64,000 nt of DNA from Phoronis australis (lineage: Eukaryota; Phoronida; Phoronidae), in the NCBI GenBank assembly GCA_002633005.1, contig NMRA01000006.1:874357-938356 (forward strand). The letters are read 5' to 3'. Shown in pieces: positions 1-11,880 of the stretch. The translations under genes were made by a program, and so were the position numbers. The notes beneath the pieces were generated by a model. The model was not told where the DNA came from, searched no databases, and saw only the letters and a list, made by a program, of their open reading frames with translations. Numbering within the stretch: position 1 is the stretch's first letter; each line of letters starts with the position of its first letter.

Positions 1-260
1 TGGAAAATACCATTTCACACAATGGCCAATGTTGAATGTTTTCATTCAATTTTGTGATGGTCACAGAAATTGTGTAGTGAAATAAGGCAAGGTAAGGTAA
101 TGTTTCTTTGGTTGAACTCTGATCAGATTGGATATTGTAGGTGATATTGTAGACCTAATAAATGACTATTCTTAGTTTGGTTGGCCTTTTCTAAGCCTAA
201 ATATAACTTCATCAAACAGGGTTTAACTAAACGTATTTTTAGTATTTCTTCATTTTGCAG

Positions 261-412
261 AAGTGGAGCACCTTGTTGAAGAATTGGATGATGAGACAAG
301 AGCATACAACTTCTGGACTCATCAAGTTCATATCTTCTTTGTGAAGAAACTATTCCCAGCTGCCGAGAAGCATGCCCTGTTGACTAGGCGACTCATGACC
401 AAGGACAGTTGA
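261..412 (+). CDS. Last coding exon of an unidentified gene
   Basis: A pyrimidine-rich acceptor ends in cag at 258-260 and opens a 49-codon reading frame that stops with TGA at 410-412. The exon enters with two bases of a split codon. The peptide is rich in charged and aromatic residues and ends in RRLMTKDS; it looks like the conserved C-terminus of a larger protein, with a WTHQVHIFFVKKLFPAAEKH segment near its middle. I do not recognise the family. A compact 3' UTR with an AATAAA signal follows, which supports a real terminal exon. The rest of the gene lies to the left of the window. Confidence 0.72.
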
Positions 413-945
413 TCTGCTTATCATTCAGCCGTGGTGGATTTGGTGTGCTCTTGAGCTGCAGCTGCACTGCAAACTTGTAGTTGTAACTGTTGGAAACAAA
501 ATTCAGCTGTGATATTGTAATATTCAATGTCTCACATTCCTGAAGAACATTATGCAAATTTAAAAAATGCAAAACGTCATCTGCATTTCATATGTATCAA
601 ATACCTACGTGTATTTTTGTAAATTTATATTTTGTAAGATAGATTTCTGTTTTCAAAGAGAGTACAGGTATGTGCATCTGAGTGCATTATTGTATAATAC
701 TTGCAAATTTTATTTAATGAAAAAGGCAACTTGACGAGTCAATATCAGATGTTTCGTTACTTAACTTATACATTTTTTAATTTGTGGACATTGATAGCCA
801 TTTTTATTTTGTCATTTTCACATGCTACTATTTACTGACTGTCCGGTTTGACTACTGCATGTACATGCTTTGGAAATTAACAAATTGATTGTGTGCAGAT
901 GTATCTTATCGTCAGACAACAAAATAAAATGGTAAAAGAAATTGA
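413..945 (+). other. 3' UTR and poly(A) signal of the left-edge gene
   Basis: AT-rich sequence after the stop codon with no further open frame. An AATAAA hexamer lies at 923-928, so cleavage is expected at roughly 940-950. The exact site is inferred. Confidence 0.5.
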
Positions 946-964
946 AAGAAGTGTTAAGAACGTG

Positions 965-1190
965 TTTCATCATGGCTTCTGACCAGCACATGTCTGGGTG
1001 AGAGTTCAGAAGTATGTATGGGTCATGACCTGCACATATCAGAAGTACGTAAGGGTTATGACCTGCACATGTCTGGGTGGGAGTTCAGAAGTATGAAAGG
1101 GTCATGACCTGCACATATCAGAAGTACGTAAGGGTTAGGACCTGCACATGTCAGAAGTATGTAAGGGTCATGACCTGCAGGTGTTCCAAC
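965..1190. repeat. Short minisatellite
   Basis: Repeated units built on ATGACCTGCACAT, TCAGAAGTA and TAAGGG occur about five times with two alternating unit lengths, the longer one carrying an extra GTCTGGGTGRGAG segment. An open frame across it is only a by-product of the repeat. Confidence 0.75.
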
Positions 1191-1199
1191 CCCAGTTTT

Positions 1200-2480
1200 G
1201 ATAAAAACTACATATCCACAAGTTACATAAGAAAATCTGAATGTGAGAAAGCAAATATACTCATAAAAATGAAGAGAGAAGAAGAAATATTAATTGAAAA
1301 CAGGGTGATCGAATGAAAAAATAAAATCGAAAAGACATGAATGATGAGGGGAAATCAATATATTCAGTCAATAAATTTATGCATCCCTACCGAAATATAT
1401 TAAACAGGCAAATCTGCTATTCTTAAACATTTTCCCGACTGTGTTCCATCTCTATAACCTGTCCAATGATTTTTTATGTAGTCGACATTGCCGCTCAAAA
1501 TGTGCCGTGATTTGTCCTAAGAGCTCCGATGTCTGGCCTCTTATTGGACGTTCTAATGTTGTTACCAGTCGCCGGGGTATGTAGGTCTTTCCCTATCAAC
1601 CGTGGCGGGACATTCGTATTTTAAATAAGTTATTGATTCCGAGTTCGAGCACTGAGAACCAATGACGCATCTCAACTTCGCTCAGTTTTCTGGTGCACGG
1701 AGACATGCAGCATCACCCTGTGTTTGAGCCCAGCCCACTTCAAGTTCATCGCTTCTCGTGTTTACCACTAAACATTTCGGGGTTCTCCCTCCTGGGCACC
1801 TATTTCAGTCCTTATTATTATACTTGTTGTTGGTTAACCTCCTAGTCTAGCCATAATTATTCTTTCCATGTTGGCATTTTTACCACGGGTTACGTTGTTT
1901 TTATCAAAAAAATAAAAACCCATTTAAATAGGAAAACGAGACCAGAGAAAGGAATTGCGAGCGTTCTGTTTTGGGCGCTAGAAAATCTCAAATAACTCGA
2001 AAACGTCACGTAGCAGCGAGAAACGGATGTAAAACGTCAATGACGTTTTTTGTTCAGATTGTGTAAGCTGGATGTTGATTAATAATCATCCGTGCATGCT
2101 TCGGGGAATGGAAACACAAGGCCACCTGATGTCACCAACTCGTGATGCTAATACCGTCAGTATATAAACTGATTGGTTAAAGATTCCACGCATCTTTCTG
2201 AATTGAAAAACCAAAATGGGTGAGTAGAGCTCGAAAAGCACGTGTGATGGTTTTCGTTATTTTAATTTTCAAAGTGTTATAGGACTTAGTAAAATGACGA
2301 TTTCAAATGAATTAAAATCGTGCCAAAACACTTTATAATTTTCAACTCGCTCGTGTATACGACAAGACTTCAAACGCAAAACTGTCTAACATTTATGAGC
2401 TAAAATCATGTCGGTTGTCGGAACACCTATATACACAGACAGTGACCACTATCTATAGCTGGCCTTAGAGACGATGAAGC
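1200..2480. other. Intergenic, no gene seen
   Basis: AT-rich non-coding DNA with scattered stops in all frames. No splice-bounded open frame or recognisable repeat boundary was found. Confidence 0.5.
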
Positions 2481-2485
2481 TCCTC

Positions 2486-2821
2486 ATAGTATGATGGGCC
2501 GTTGGGGGGAAAGTGTCGCCGGAAAAGCACGAGCGTAACTGTGTACATTACGCCGTTATTTACGCCGTTAATTATGCCGTAATATTACGAGCGTAATTTA
2601 CGGCGACATTTCCCCCATTTAATTTACGGGCGTAATTTTACTGCAACACTTTTGCAATTTAACTTACCCTCGTAATTACGAGCGTAATTTTACGGCGAAA
2701 CTTTTTCCCGTTTAATTTATGAGCGTAATTGTACGGCGACACTCCTGCAATTCAATTTACGCTCGTAATTTCGAGCGTAATTTTACGGCGACACTTTCCC
2801 CTCAGCGGCCCACCATACTAT
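2486..2821. mobile_element. Inverted-repeat MITE with internal subrepeats
   Basis: The left end (ATAGTATGATGGGCCG, then GGGAAAGTGTCGCCG) is mirrored at the right end by CGGCGACACTTTCCC and CGGCCCACCATACTAT. Between them a unit containing GAGCGTAATTTTACGGCGACACT is repeated about four times in direct and partly palindromic form. There is no coding capacity, so it would be non-autonomous. Ends beginning at TA are compatible with a TA target duplication, but that is not proven. Confidence 0.7.
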
Positions 2822-2829
2822 AGGGCCTT

Positions 2830-4650
2830 CATACGCCGGACGCCTTTCGGCGGATTATGCCTCATACTGATTGAAACATGAAAGTCACGTTGTTGTATGT
2901 ATATTTTGCGCATAGAGAAACACCTTAGGAGGCCGTCGATGTCTTTAATTCCTTACAACTCGAACAAACATTCCCGCAATCAAACTTTTTTTAGAGCAGC
3001 CCTTCGTTCAGTTGCCCAAATCGTCAAAAGGCTATTTATAACACTGCCAGCGCTCCAGGCGCGCGTGGTAAAATAGGAGCGCGCTGATACGCCGTAAAAT
3101 GTAGCAATTTCGTAAAATGTTGATACACTTAACGCCTTCTTTTTCGGATTGAGTTAATGAAACTCTATCAAATGTGCCAGGTCGAATTTATAGATGTGTC
3201 CCTATGTACTTTCCATGTTTTTTTCTAACATGAGTAGTTTTATGGTATAGTCAAAAATATACAGCTTAGTTTCAACTCGACACGAAAGGAGTTTCCAGAA
3301 TCAGGTAACAAGTTTTTTACCGTTAAAGCTTTCTTGCAATCTTTTGTTGGCGCTCAGTGTGTATCCGACATTACAGTAAACACACTTCCCTTGGTAAGAA
3401 CAACAACGACATCGTATTTGGCTAATATTTATCGAATTTCTTCGGGAACGAACGACAATAACAAAAATTTTCATGGAGAACTCAATTTCGGAAGCCAATT
3501 TGATAGAAAAAAACACACCAGTTTTAGTCCAAGATAGCTTGGTTTATTTCGGCAAGTGCTTTATAGCCTTGGAGTCATGGCTAATGCAGTAATTGCCCGG
3601 CCTGTTTCACACAAAAGGGGCAAAACCAAAGTTTGTGATGCCGACAGGTGCTGTCTACCACCTTAGTTACGAATGATAATTTCTTAAAGACATTGTGGTG
3701 GAAGGAAACAAAAGCACGCATTTATTTGCTGGCAGGTTGACAGAATTTGCCAAAGAAACAGCAAAATATCGCCTTTGAGAAGGGTGAGCCATTAGCTTAA
3801 AAAAGTGGTGGCATAGTAACGAAAGAAATATCATTGTTCCTATGATGTGAAGCTTGTCTGAAATACTGGTGGTAACAGCAGATCAAACCGTGACGTGTAT
3901 ACGTAAAAAGGGATGGCTAGCTGGGGAAACAGAAAATATTTTGCACTCTGAAGGAACATGATCATTTTGCTCAAACCTAAGTCGATAGTTTAAAAGGGCA
4001 ATAGTCCAAAAAAGCTGCCTGTCGGTTTTTCGGACTATAAAAACATGCACTTTCTCTTTCCATTATCTTTTAAGATAAAATGTGAATTAAAATTGCTATT
4101 TGGTCAACGGTCGTTAGTTCGAAGTACCAATAAATAAGGATAAAGATTGTATCATTAATTGACATGAAGTCACGTGTCTCATGAGGCGCCACTTTTTGTG
4201 TTGCAGATTGCAGATAAGGGAATTTGTTATATTAATTCTTTTGATGCTTTGCATTAAATCCGCATATTAAACATTGATGACTGCGACGTTGGCCATCTTT
4301 ATTCCATGCAATCCAATTTCAGTGAAACCTAGTTCAAATCATTCTGTTAAATCACTGTCTTTTTCTAAGAATACTGGGGCCCATTCCACGTAAAATTGTT
4401 AGTGTTTTGTATATCCGTTACCAGCTATTCTAATGACCCGGTGACTGCAGCCGACTAGTCATTAGTTCTCGGAAAAAGTTTGCCTCCAGAGTTCAACTTA
4501 ACGCAATTTTCGAACATACACATCACCGTGAAACGATCCCCAGTTCTTTGACAAGGAATGTCTTCAACATGTCAGAGACAATATTGCGGGTCTGAATTCA
4601 GTTCTTCGTGGCAAACTACAGATGGATATAGTTATATTTACAAATAATAC
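2830..4650. other. Intergenic, overlapping open frames only
   Basis: Open frames of about 70 codons overlap on both strands at 3301-3537 but resemble no family I know and have no clear splice context. The rest shows nothing. Confidence 0.4.
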
Positions 4651-4659
4651 AGTGCTTGC

Positions 4660-4964
4660 CGATAGTTCAAAAATAATCAACTTTTGAAGTTGGTGCACGC
4701 CTAAACAAAATTTTAAATCTCAGCCTCCTCGTTTCCAAAAAGTAGGCCAACTCTGCATCCACAGCTGTCAAGACGTTCCTCACAATATCGTTAAAGCTGA
4801 ACATAGGAGCCCCTTTAAAATCCTTTTGGAACAGCACTCGCCGTCCACTATGGAAAGCCCGATGACACATTGAACCACCAATGAGATGATTTTAAAATCT
4901 TTGAGGACCATGATGTATTAGCACTTTGTTAAACATGTATTGTGTCCTCAATAAATAAATCAAA

Positions 4965-4995
<31 letters not shown>
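4660..4995 (+). repeat. Possible retroelement 3' tail with AAT microsatellite
   Basis: A minus-strand open frame (4667-4870) is followed by AT-rich sequence with AATAAATAAAT and then about nine ATA/AAT triplets at 4965-4993. A simple-repeat tail after a poly(A)-like signal is typical of some non-LTR retroelement 3' ends. No reverse transcriptase is visible, so this remains tentative. Confidence 0.3.
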
Positions 4996-4996
<1 letters not shown>

Positions 4997-6030
4997 CGAT
5001 AACGGAAACAATATCGAGTACTACTAGTGATAGTAGTAATAGTATTAATAGTAGTAACAGAGAGATAGTAATGTAATACTAATAAAAATGATAATACGTA
5101 GCCAAATTCATGTCGTGTCAGCCCGTGTTATTCCTATAAAAGATGTATACGAAAAGTGCAGCCCAAAAGGGTGTTTCTTCACAGAAAAAATACTCTCCAA
5201 AATGGCGCCATTTTCGACAAAACTATACCTAAAAGGTGGCTTTCCTGAATTTCTGAAACAGAAGTGTGCGAAAATGCAAATTTTTACACAAATTAGTCTC
5301 TAAATGTCTCACTTTTTTGTTCGAGCCCACTCTCTAAACGGGTAGGAATTCAAAATTTTCTGGTGGCACTCCTCGTCTAAAAATACTCCAGTACCTCCCG
5401 GCCGTGTCAGATACCACTTGTTCGGGATTTTGGTTATTTTCTTTACAATATGACGTGGGTTTCGTAAAATGTAACAATGGTACATTTTTCGCACGTGCGT
5501 TCGACGTGAACTGTAATAACTTGTTACATTTTAGGTGAGGCTCTCTCTCTCTCAATTTTTTGTTTTGCTTGTATCACAAAATCTGAGTCTTTAAGAAGGC
5601 TATTATTAAATCATTCAAATCCCCTTGTCAAACTTAAATGTGAATTGCCAACACTGTATAAGACCGATCTGATCTGTAACCTGGACACATGTCAGTTTTT
5701 TCTACACAACATGCAAGTTCTTGATTGACCAAGAAAAATTCAATCCTCTCTTTTTATTGGATTTTCTTCTTATATGTCGTGCAATTTTTTAGCTTTTGAT
5801 TAGACGTCCTCCATTAGTCGACCAAGTATAGTTATTACTCATTAGCCTCGTCACTCTATCCCTGGCATTCGCTTTATCATTTTGGGAATAACTTTAACAG
5901 TCGAGAACATAATTTTACACCAGATGTTACGAATGACAGCTGGGTCTGTATTGGATTCTGTACGTTGGGCGTGCACAGTTCACATTCTTGAACTAAGTCA
6001 TTCTTTTTGTTTGTTCAAATTACAGAACAA

Positions 6031-6169
6031 ATGGGAACTAAACTGATGTTGGTGCTTATTTTGACTGTAATGTCAGCGACATCGCAACCTGGCTCCCTTA
6101 GAGGACGGGAAATTGACGTGCTCCTGCGTAATGTACCAACTCCAAGAGCTAACGAGCGCAGAATAACTG
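6031..6169 (+). CDS. Secreted peptide candidate, coding exon 1
   Basis: Contains the start codon and signal peptide and ends with the donor ACTG|GTACGT. The untranslated first five bases follow a TTACAG acceptor at 6025. Confidence 0.5.
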
Positions 6170-8789
6170 GTACGTCAGCAGTATGAAGTATGCAAGCAAC
6201 CAGCCCGGGGTTTAATCTCTTTGCTCAAATCTCGACTCAAAATTTGACCAATCGCATTTCACGTTTCTAGTAAATTTGCAAATTTGTTCTGTTGTCATGG
6301 AACATGATTGGTTATATCTTCGAGATTGAGTCTGAGTTTTGAGATTAGATACTGGACCCAGGACACTGAAGAAAATCTGAACAAATAATTATCTTAAATA
6401 AGTGGTGCACGAATTGATTTTGTTAAAAAATCAAAGGTCACCAATAAATTCTGAACTATTTAGGCCTACACGTTTGGATGCTGTTAAAGAATGTTCTAAG
6501 TTCATATCCGTACTACATGACACAACCTTGACCAACAAGTTTGCTTTGCAGGTTTTTCTACGATTGATAAAAAAAAATTAATGCTCGTTTACACAGTGAG
6601 TTCTTGAGCGTCATTATAGTAAAATTTGGAATTTGGGGTTATGGCAGAAGTTTTGAAAGAAAAAGAGAATGTCTGGCGTTAGACATGTGAATAAATGGCC
6701 ATTAAGTTAATTATACATATGATCAGTTTCAAATTACGGAAACACTTTTGATAGGAAAATGTCTCAAAACTGATTTTGTAATTTGTTTGTTATTGCTTGG
6801 AATAAAACGAAACAAAAATATGTTACACAAAAGTACATGTATTTAATAAGTGTAAAAGGTAGTTGGCTCATTTTATCCCGACTTTAAGCTAATCAAAACA
6901 GTTTGATTCATGAAAACGTTTGATTCGACAACATCGTAAAAGTACGTTGAATAAAAAGTACACTCACTGGTGATATTTATTTTCAACTTGCAGGGACGGA
7001 TAACTCAATGGAATGTCATATCGACCACATCAGTGATGAAACCTTTCTCAAACTAGAACAACAAAATCCAGGTAAAGTACGGGGTTGCACATGTTCTCAC
7101 ATCCGTGAGGAAACTATATTTCGAATAAATTCAAACCGAATGTTACGCTGAGAAACAAGTTCGGTTGAACCGCGATAGAATCCAGTGATGTGTTAGTTGT
7201 GGTACCACGAGAAAGCTAGTCCGGGTAAAAACGCGTATGCTGAAATCTGAATCCCAGAAATTGTGGTTGCGCTTTTTCAGATTGCATCGTTCTACTGTCG
7301 ATGACTTTTGTTCACGATACTGTCCTGTATCCATACAGTATGAATAACACTGCACCGGTTAAATCGGCCAGATATGTGCTTATTGTGCATGTATGTGCTT
7401 GAAGCACGCGGCTATTAAATATTACTGCAGAAATAGTTGCTGCTACGCCACTTGCATGACAAGGCTAAAATTGTTCATAGTCCGCCATTTTTCACGTTGT
7501 TGTAAAGGTAACCATTGACTGCCAAGGTTACACCAACCAATGCTAAAGCGCGTGCTACTGCGTGATACCTGCGTGCTGGCTATATTTTAGTAAATTTTAA
7601 GATAAAACTTGAATTTGTCTCAAGACCATTTCAAGAAAGAGATCTTGAGTTTTAATTAACTTTTTGATAAAAGTGTTATCTTAATTTTATCTTACCGGAT
7701 GTGGAAGTTTCAAAGTTTGGAAGTTGAGACAAATCTTAGACTTAAGTCAAAAATGAACTTAAGTCAGTTTCTTGGAAGGGGCCCATGGTCAGCTAGTCAC
7801 GTGCTACTACCAGGGGCGAATAGAACATATCAACAATTAAACACGTCACTGGAATGTAATCTTCTCACGGCAAGACGATAGATTTACCTCTGAGTTGGGA
7901 TCAGAAGATAAGATGGTAGATTAAACTTAGAAAGGTGATTTTTCAGATAATAGACCAAACGTCAAATCTTTGCAAGACACAATGACACTTCGGCGCTCAG
8001 TTCTTTTCTTATATACGTCTTGTTTAGTTCGTTTATAAACCCAAGAAGTAAGCTTTTGATTGAGACCACTTACCGTTACTAAGTGACTTTTTGATATTGC
8101 AAAAAGATGACGTTAAACGCTTACACCGTGCTTAGCGTATCAATAAAATGCTACTCCGTGACAAATCAACTTGTAGAGACTAATCTCACGTAATAAGACC
8201 TGCCAGTTCTTTTGAAGCCTTCAAGTCTTCTCCAGTTTGACTAAGGAAATTTTTATATTAATTTCAAAACAGTATGTGGTCTCAAAAAAAATTCGTCTTT
8301 TTGGTGAAAGGCGGGTTTACAGCCGCTTTAAGGAACATAGTTTTTGTTTGACATAAACCCTGGCTTGTGGCTAGTTGAAAACTTGAAGTGATAAAACTTG
8401 TATTACTTCTTTTCAGTGCACCAACATTCAAACATTCTGCCCAGATATAATGCTTTCTTGCGCTTTTTGGACTAATTCCTATTATTGTACATTATATTTT
8501 TCGAAATAAACATAAAAAAACCAATAGACATTCAAATATTTTCGGATTAGATAGAAATTAACACTTTAATGTTTACCCAAGTTTTCACTGAGATCCAATG
8601 TTATACCATTGTTGATTCTTGATTGATGACCTGCACCTTGATTGTTCCAGTTTCCACCATGAATCTGAGAATAATTGATTATTGGTTTGAAAGTATTTAA
8701 TTTACATTGTTATAGATCCGTCGGACATTGAAGAAATTCTTCGAATATTAGGTCAACCCTGCACACCTATCTCTAAGTCGGTAAGTTGA
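6031..8789 (+). CDS. Candidate small secreted peptide precursor, three coding exons
   Basis: Three exons join in a consistent frame: 6031-6169, 6994-7071 and 8716-8789, with GT/AG borders (gtacgt, gtaaag; acceptors cttgcag and gttatag). Both splice junctions are phase 1. The product would be 96 residues. It starts MGTKLMLVLILTVMSATSQ, a convincing signal peptide; the mature part has two cysteines (around residues 54 and 88), an RANERR basic stretch that could be a cleavage site, and the acidic helix-like segment DPSDIEEILRILGQP. The start follows an acceptor at 6025, so an upstream 5' UTR exon is likely. The last exon reads SKSVS then TGA, but GTAAGT sits exactly there (8781), so a further exon is possible. 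No family recognised. Confidence 0.5.
6994..7071 (+). CDS. Secreted peptide candidate, coding exon 2
   Basis: Lies between the acceptor TTTTCAACTTGCAG and the donor CCAG|GTAAAG. Encodes TDNSMECHIDHISDETF followed by LKLEQQNP. Confidence 0.5.
8716..8789 (+). CDS. Secreted peptide candidate, coding exon 3
   Basis: Follows the acceptor CATTGTTATAG. Encodes DPSDIEEILRILGQPCTPIS and then KSVS before TGA at 8787-8789, unless the overlapping donor at 8781 is used. Confidence 0.42.
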
Positions 8790-8989
8790 AACGAATGTGG
8801 TCCATTCATGACGTAATCGTGCATGGTACTGTATTCGCTTGTTTTGCATGACGTCATTCTGACGTTTTGAATCAGTCAGATGATTAAAAATAATGCTAAA
8901 CATAAAAGCAATAATAATACCTAGGCCAGAATAATACATCGCTGTAAATTACTTAGGATTTGGAAAATTATTACCTGTTTATGGGCCTT

Positions 8990-9070
8990 GTCATTCTTGC
9001 TCCGTCTCAAACCGGAGCATACAATGGGATCGAACCGTTGTCGGAGCACACCGACTAATCCAAATTTCTA
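8990..9070 (-). repeat. Possible tRNA-derived SINE fragment
   Basis: On the minus strand the segment contains GGTTCGATCCC, a good RNA polymerase III box B. It sits between short inverted GCTCCG motifs. A box A at the proper distance is not convincing, so this may be a decayed SINE or chance. Confidence 0.22.
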
Positions 9071-9784
9071 ATTTTAAAAAAGCCAAGTGCTAAATTGCAC
9101 TTGTGGTTACCTCAATCGGAAAAATTCAAAATCTGCAAAATTTTTGAAAATTTTATGTGGCTATATGCCCTTCTTTTCCTATTTGTTGTGGGCCCAAATT
9201 TTGTCATAATGAGGGAGATACGTCATCACTAAACAACGGAACCGAACCAAACCATATCCAGCTTGCAGCAGTTCAACCCTTCGTAAACTCTGAATTTCCC
9301 TTTTCAGTATTCACTATTACCGTGGCTGCAACCCGTATTGGTTGTTTAGTGTGAGTTTGGTGAGATAGTCTTTGGGAAATATCGCTACGCAAAGCGAGCG
9401 TGATTACTGGTATCTTTCACTGGAGAGTGTCTTGCATTGCGGAGAAGGCCCACGGACGAGCGCTCTGTAGCCTACCAAGCTCGCAAAGTCACGCAAGTAA
9501 AAAGCGAGCTTACCGACCCATCCTAGCATATTGTAGTGTTGAATTGTGGGACTTAATTCTCATTTCCGCTCCATCAGCGAAGATTTTTCGATGCTAATGT
9601 AAGAATATGTCTTGCCATCTATGGAACTCAACCCTGGCCTAACCCATATGTAGCCGGTCTGTAAAATTGTCGTGGAAAGCAATTTGGCCTCATTTTGCAT
9701 TTTCGCAATGTCCGCTGAAGCAAAATATAATCCATGCGCTATTAACCATGAAATGGCATGGGGCTTCGCAGCACTGAAAAAAGT

Positions 9785-9845
9785 GGGGGGGGGGGGGGCT
9801 TACCCGGGGCTATAGCCCCCAGCCCCCTATGTTGCGCCGCCCATG
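9785..9845. mobile_element. G-rich transposon end
   Basis: A run of 14 G is followed by a palindromic CCCGGGGCTATAGCCCC and CCGCCCATG. G-runs next to a GGCGG/CCGCC terminus resemble the hAT-like ends seen at 26969-27966. Confidence 0.35.
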
Positions 9846-9849
9846 TAAT

Positions 9850-10760
9850 GAAAGGATTTATATGGAAGCGTAGACGTGCCACATCGCCCCCGTGCAAATA
9901 CCCCCTTCTATGAAGCATTTCCCTTTCACTCCTAAGAATTCCTCTTCCCCATTACAAAACTGCCCATAAGGAACTCCCCTCCCATGAAAGTAACTTCCCC
10001 TCCCAAGAAAGCAATTTCTCTGCGAAAGCCTCCCCTCTATGCGTTTAATACCAAAATACACCTCCCCCACAAACTGACACGCTCACTGGCGCCACATTGG
10101 TCCGAACATATTCCCCCTCGCGGTCAATGTGCGTTAGCCTCAGAATAAACTCATCCTCACTACCCTCGGGCAAAAGCACAAGTACCCCGCGTGGCATCGT
10201 ATGGCTTTTTATGTTCCCTTGAAATGGAGATACATAAAATGCTTAGTACTTTCGGTTCGTGCAGATGCAGTTTGGAGTCACCTGATTTTCTGGATAACCA
10301 GTGGTTGTTTCTGTCTTTGATTCATGCGCGCACCCGATGGGGGGGGGGCTCGGGGGCTCAAACGAGCCCCCATTTGGCGAAGTGGTTAAAAAGGTCCGCC
10401 TCGGAGAAACAAAACGTCCGGGAAAACAAAACAAAAGTCCACTAAAAATGCGTTAACGCACAATTCACAGGTCCTAACGTGGTACCTTGTGTTTTTTTAG
10501 TCCTCCCGCTTTTTGTTAGTAAAAGGTACACATCGTCAGAAATTGGAGCCCCCCATATTGAAGGCTGAGTGGAGTATGTGTGGACCTGTGTGAGGCGGGT
10601 GAACGACAGTGTGAGAGCGTGAATGGGGTGACTGCTTTCTTGGGAGGAGAGTGCTTTCTTGAGAGTGGGGGTGCTTTCAGGGGAAGAAGTGTTTGCACGG
10701 AGTGGGTGATGTGGCAGTTATACCCTTCCATAGATTTGCTGACAGCGGAGCTCGTGATCA
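9850..10760. mobile_element. Long inverted-arm element
   Basis: The left arm (about 9850-10100), read on the minus strand, matches the right arm (about 10560-10745): both contain GCTTTCTTGGGAGG subrepeats, a TTTGCACGG motif, GATGTGGCA and CTTCCATA in the same order. The arms flank the C/G-rich MITE at 10350-10560. No protein-coding part is seen. Confidence 0.5.
10350..10565. mobile_element. GAGCCCCC-flanked MITE, copy 1
   Basis: Shares with two other copies (42971-43160 and 45447-45640) the blocks GAGCCCCC, TTGGCGAAGTGG, AAAAGGTCC, CTCGGAGAAACAAAA, ACAAAAGTCC, TCCTCCCG and a closing GAGCCCCC. Start and end repeat the same motif in direct orientation. Confidence 0.6.
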
Positions 10761-11603
10761 CAGTGTCTCACGCCGAGTTGTATTGCAAAACATGTGTGGT
10801 GTAGTGGCCGGGGGCCTAGAAGCACGTACACGCAGTATAACGCCTGTTTTCATTTTTTTACGTAGCACATAGTTGTAGTGGAACGTCGACGCATGTCGAC
10901 GCAATACGTTACCTTTTTCTTTTTCATCTTGACAAGATGGATAAAGCTGACAAAGCAAGTTTACTGGGCATTTCGTTATCGTTACACCCATGTTGACAAA
11001 ACGAGTGTCTGTGCGTCTTGTACTTAAGTGAGTAAAGTGAGTAGAGAACATAAATTTTAATCTGTTGGAGAATACGTCCGTCAGCCAAACTAACGGTGTC
11101 GCGTGTGTTCCAAAATCCTGCACATTATGACTTTGAACATTTTAAAACTAATACACGTACATTTACGGACACGACGCGACTGAAGTAATGAGTGTATAGT
11201 TAAGAAACGAAATTTGTGGCCAATCAATGACCTTCGATTTCCTCACGTGACCCATGCTCCGCCTTACTCGCAGACTCCCCTTTGCACTACCGGCGCGTAA
11301 TTTTAGGATTTCAGGCACAATGGCCCACAACACATTGCCGTCCACTGACAGACTTACCCTAGAACAAGTTACTTCTGGAACGAGTTGTGGCTAGGTTTAA
11401 GGGCTGTTTGAACGCTATTTAAAGTGGTGCAACTTTCCCCACTGGAGCTGAATGCCACCCGATTTAACTAGTCTTTTTTACCGTCTTAATCTGTCTATAT
11501 CCAAATCGCCTCTTATACCGTCGGCCTCACCTTGCCGAGAGGTGCCGCGTTAACCTGTGAGGAAGGTGAGAAACGACGCTGAGACGTCAGTGGTTCATTT
11601 GCA

Positions 11604-11880
11604 AAGTGAATGCCGCTATATTGCGGTGCATCGATCCCGCTTGTCCGAACTACGAAGCTGCGAAGAAAGCGGGTATATCGTTTTTCGACATCCTCAAGAG
11701 CCCGAAATGCTTAGGAAGTGGCACGCGGTAGTGAAGAATGAAAATATGCTGTAAATAGCAAGTATGAGGCCGTGAAACATCTCCGTGTCTGTTGCCGGCA
11801 CTTCGTCGACAGTAATTTCTCTGACGAATTCCGGCTTACCAAAGAACTATCCATACGTTCTGTTGCCTGTGCATGTTCAC
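11604..11880 (+). pseudogene. Frameshifted THAP zinc-finger domain
   Basis: Three consecutive frames together spell a THAP (C2CH) domain. The first frame gives RCIDPACPNYEAAKKAGISFF, with the Cys-x4-Cys pair. The second gives FRHPQEPEMLRKWHAVVKNE, with the conserved Pro and Trp. The third gives YEAVKHLRVCCRHFVDSNF, with the Cys-x2-His pair. Two frameshifts and an in-frame stop after ENML show that it is not functional as it stands. It lies inside the inverted arms of a probable P-like element. Confidence 0.68.

Noticed and set aside
11557-11754. Independent 65-codon gene
   Set aside because: It is one of three frames of a broken THAP domain.
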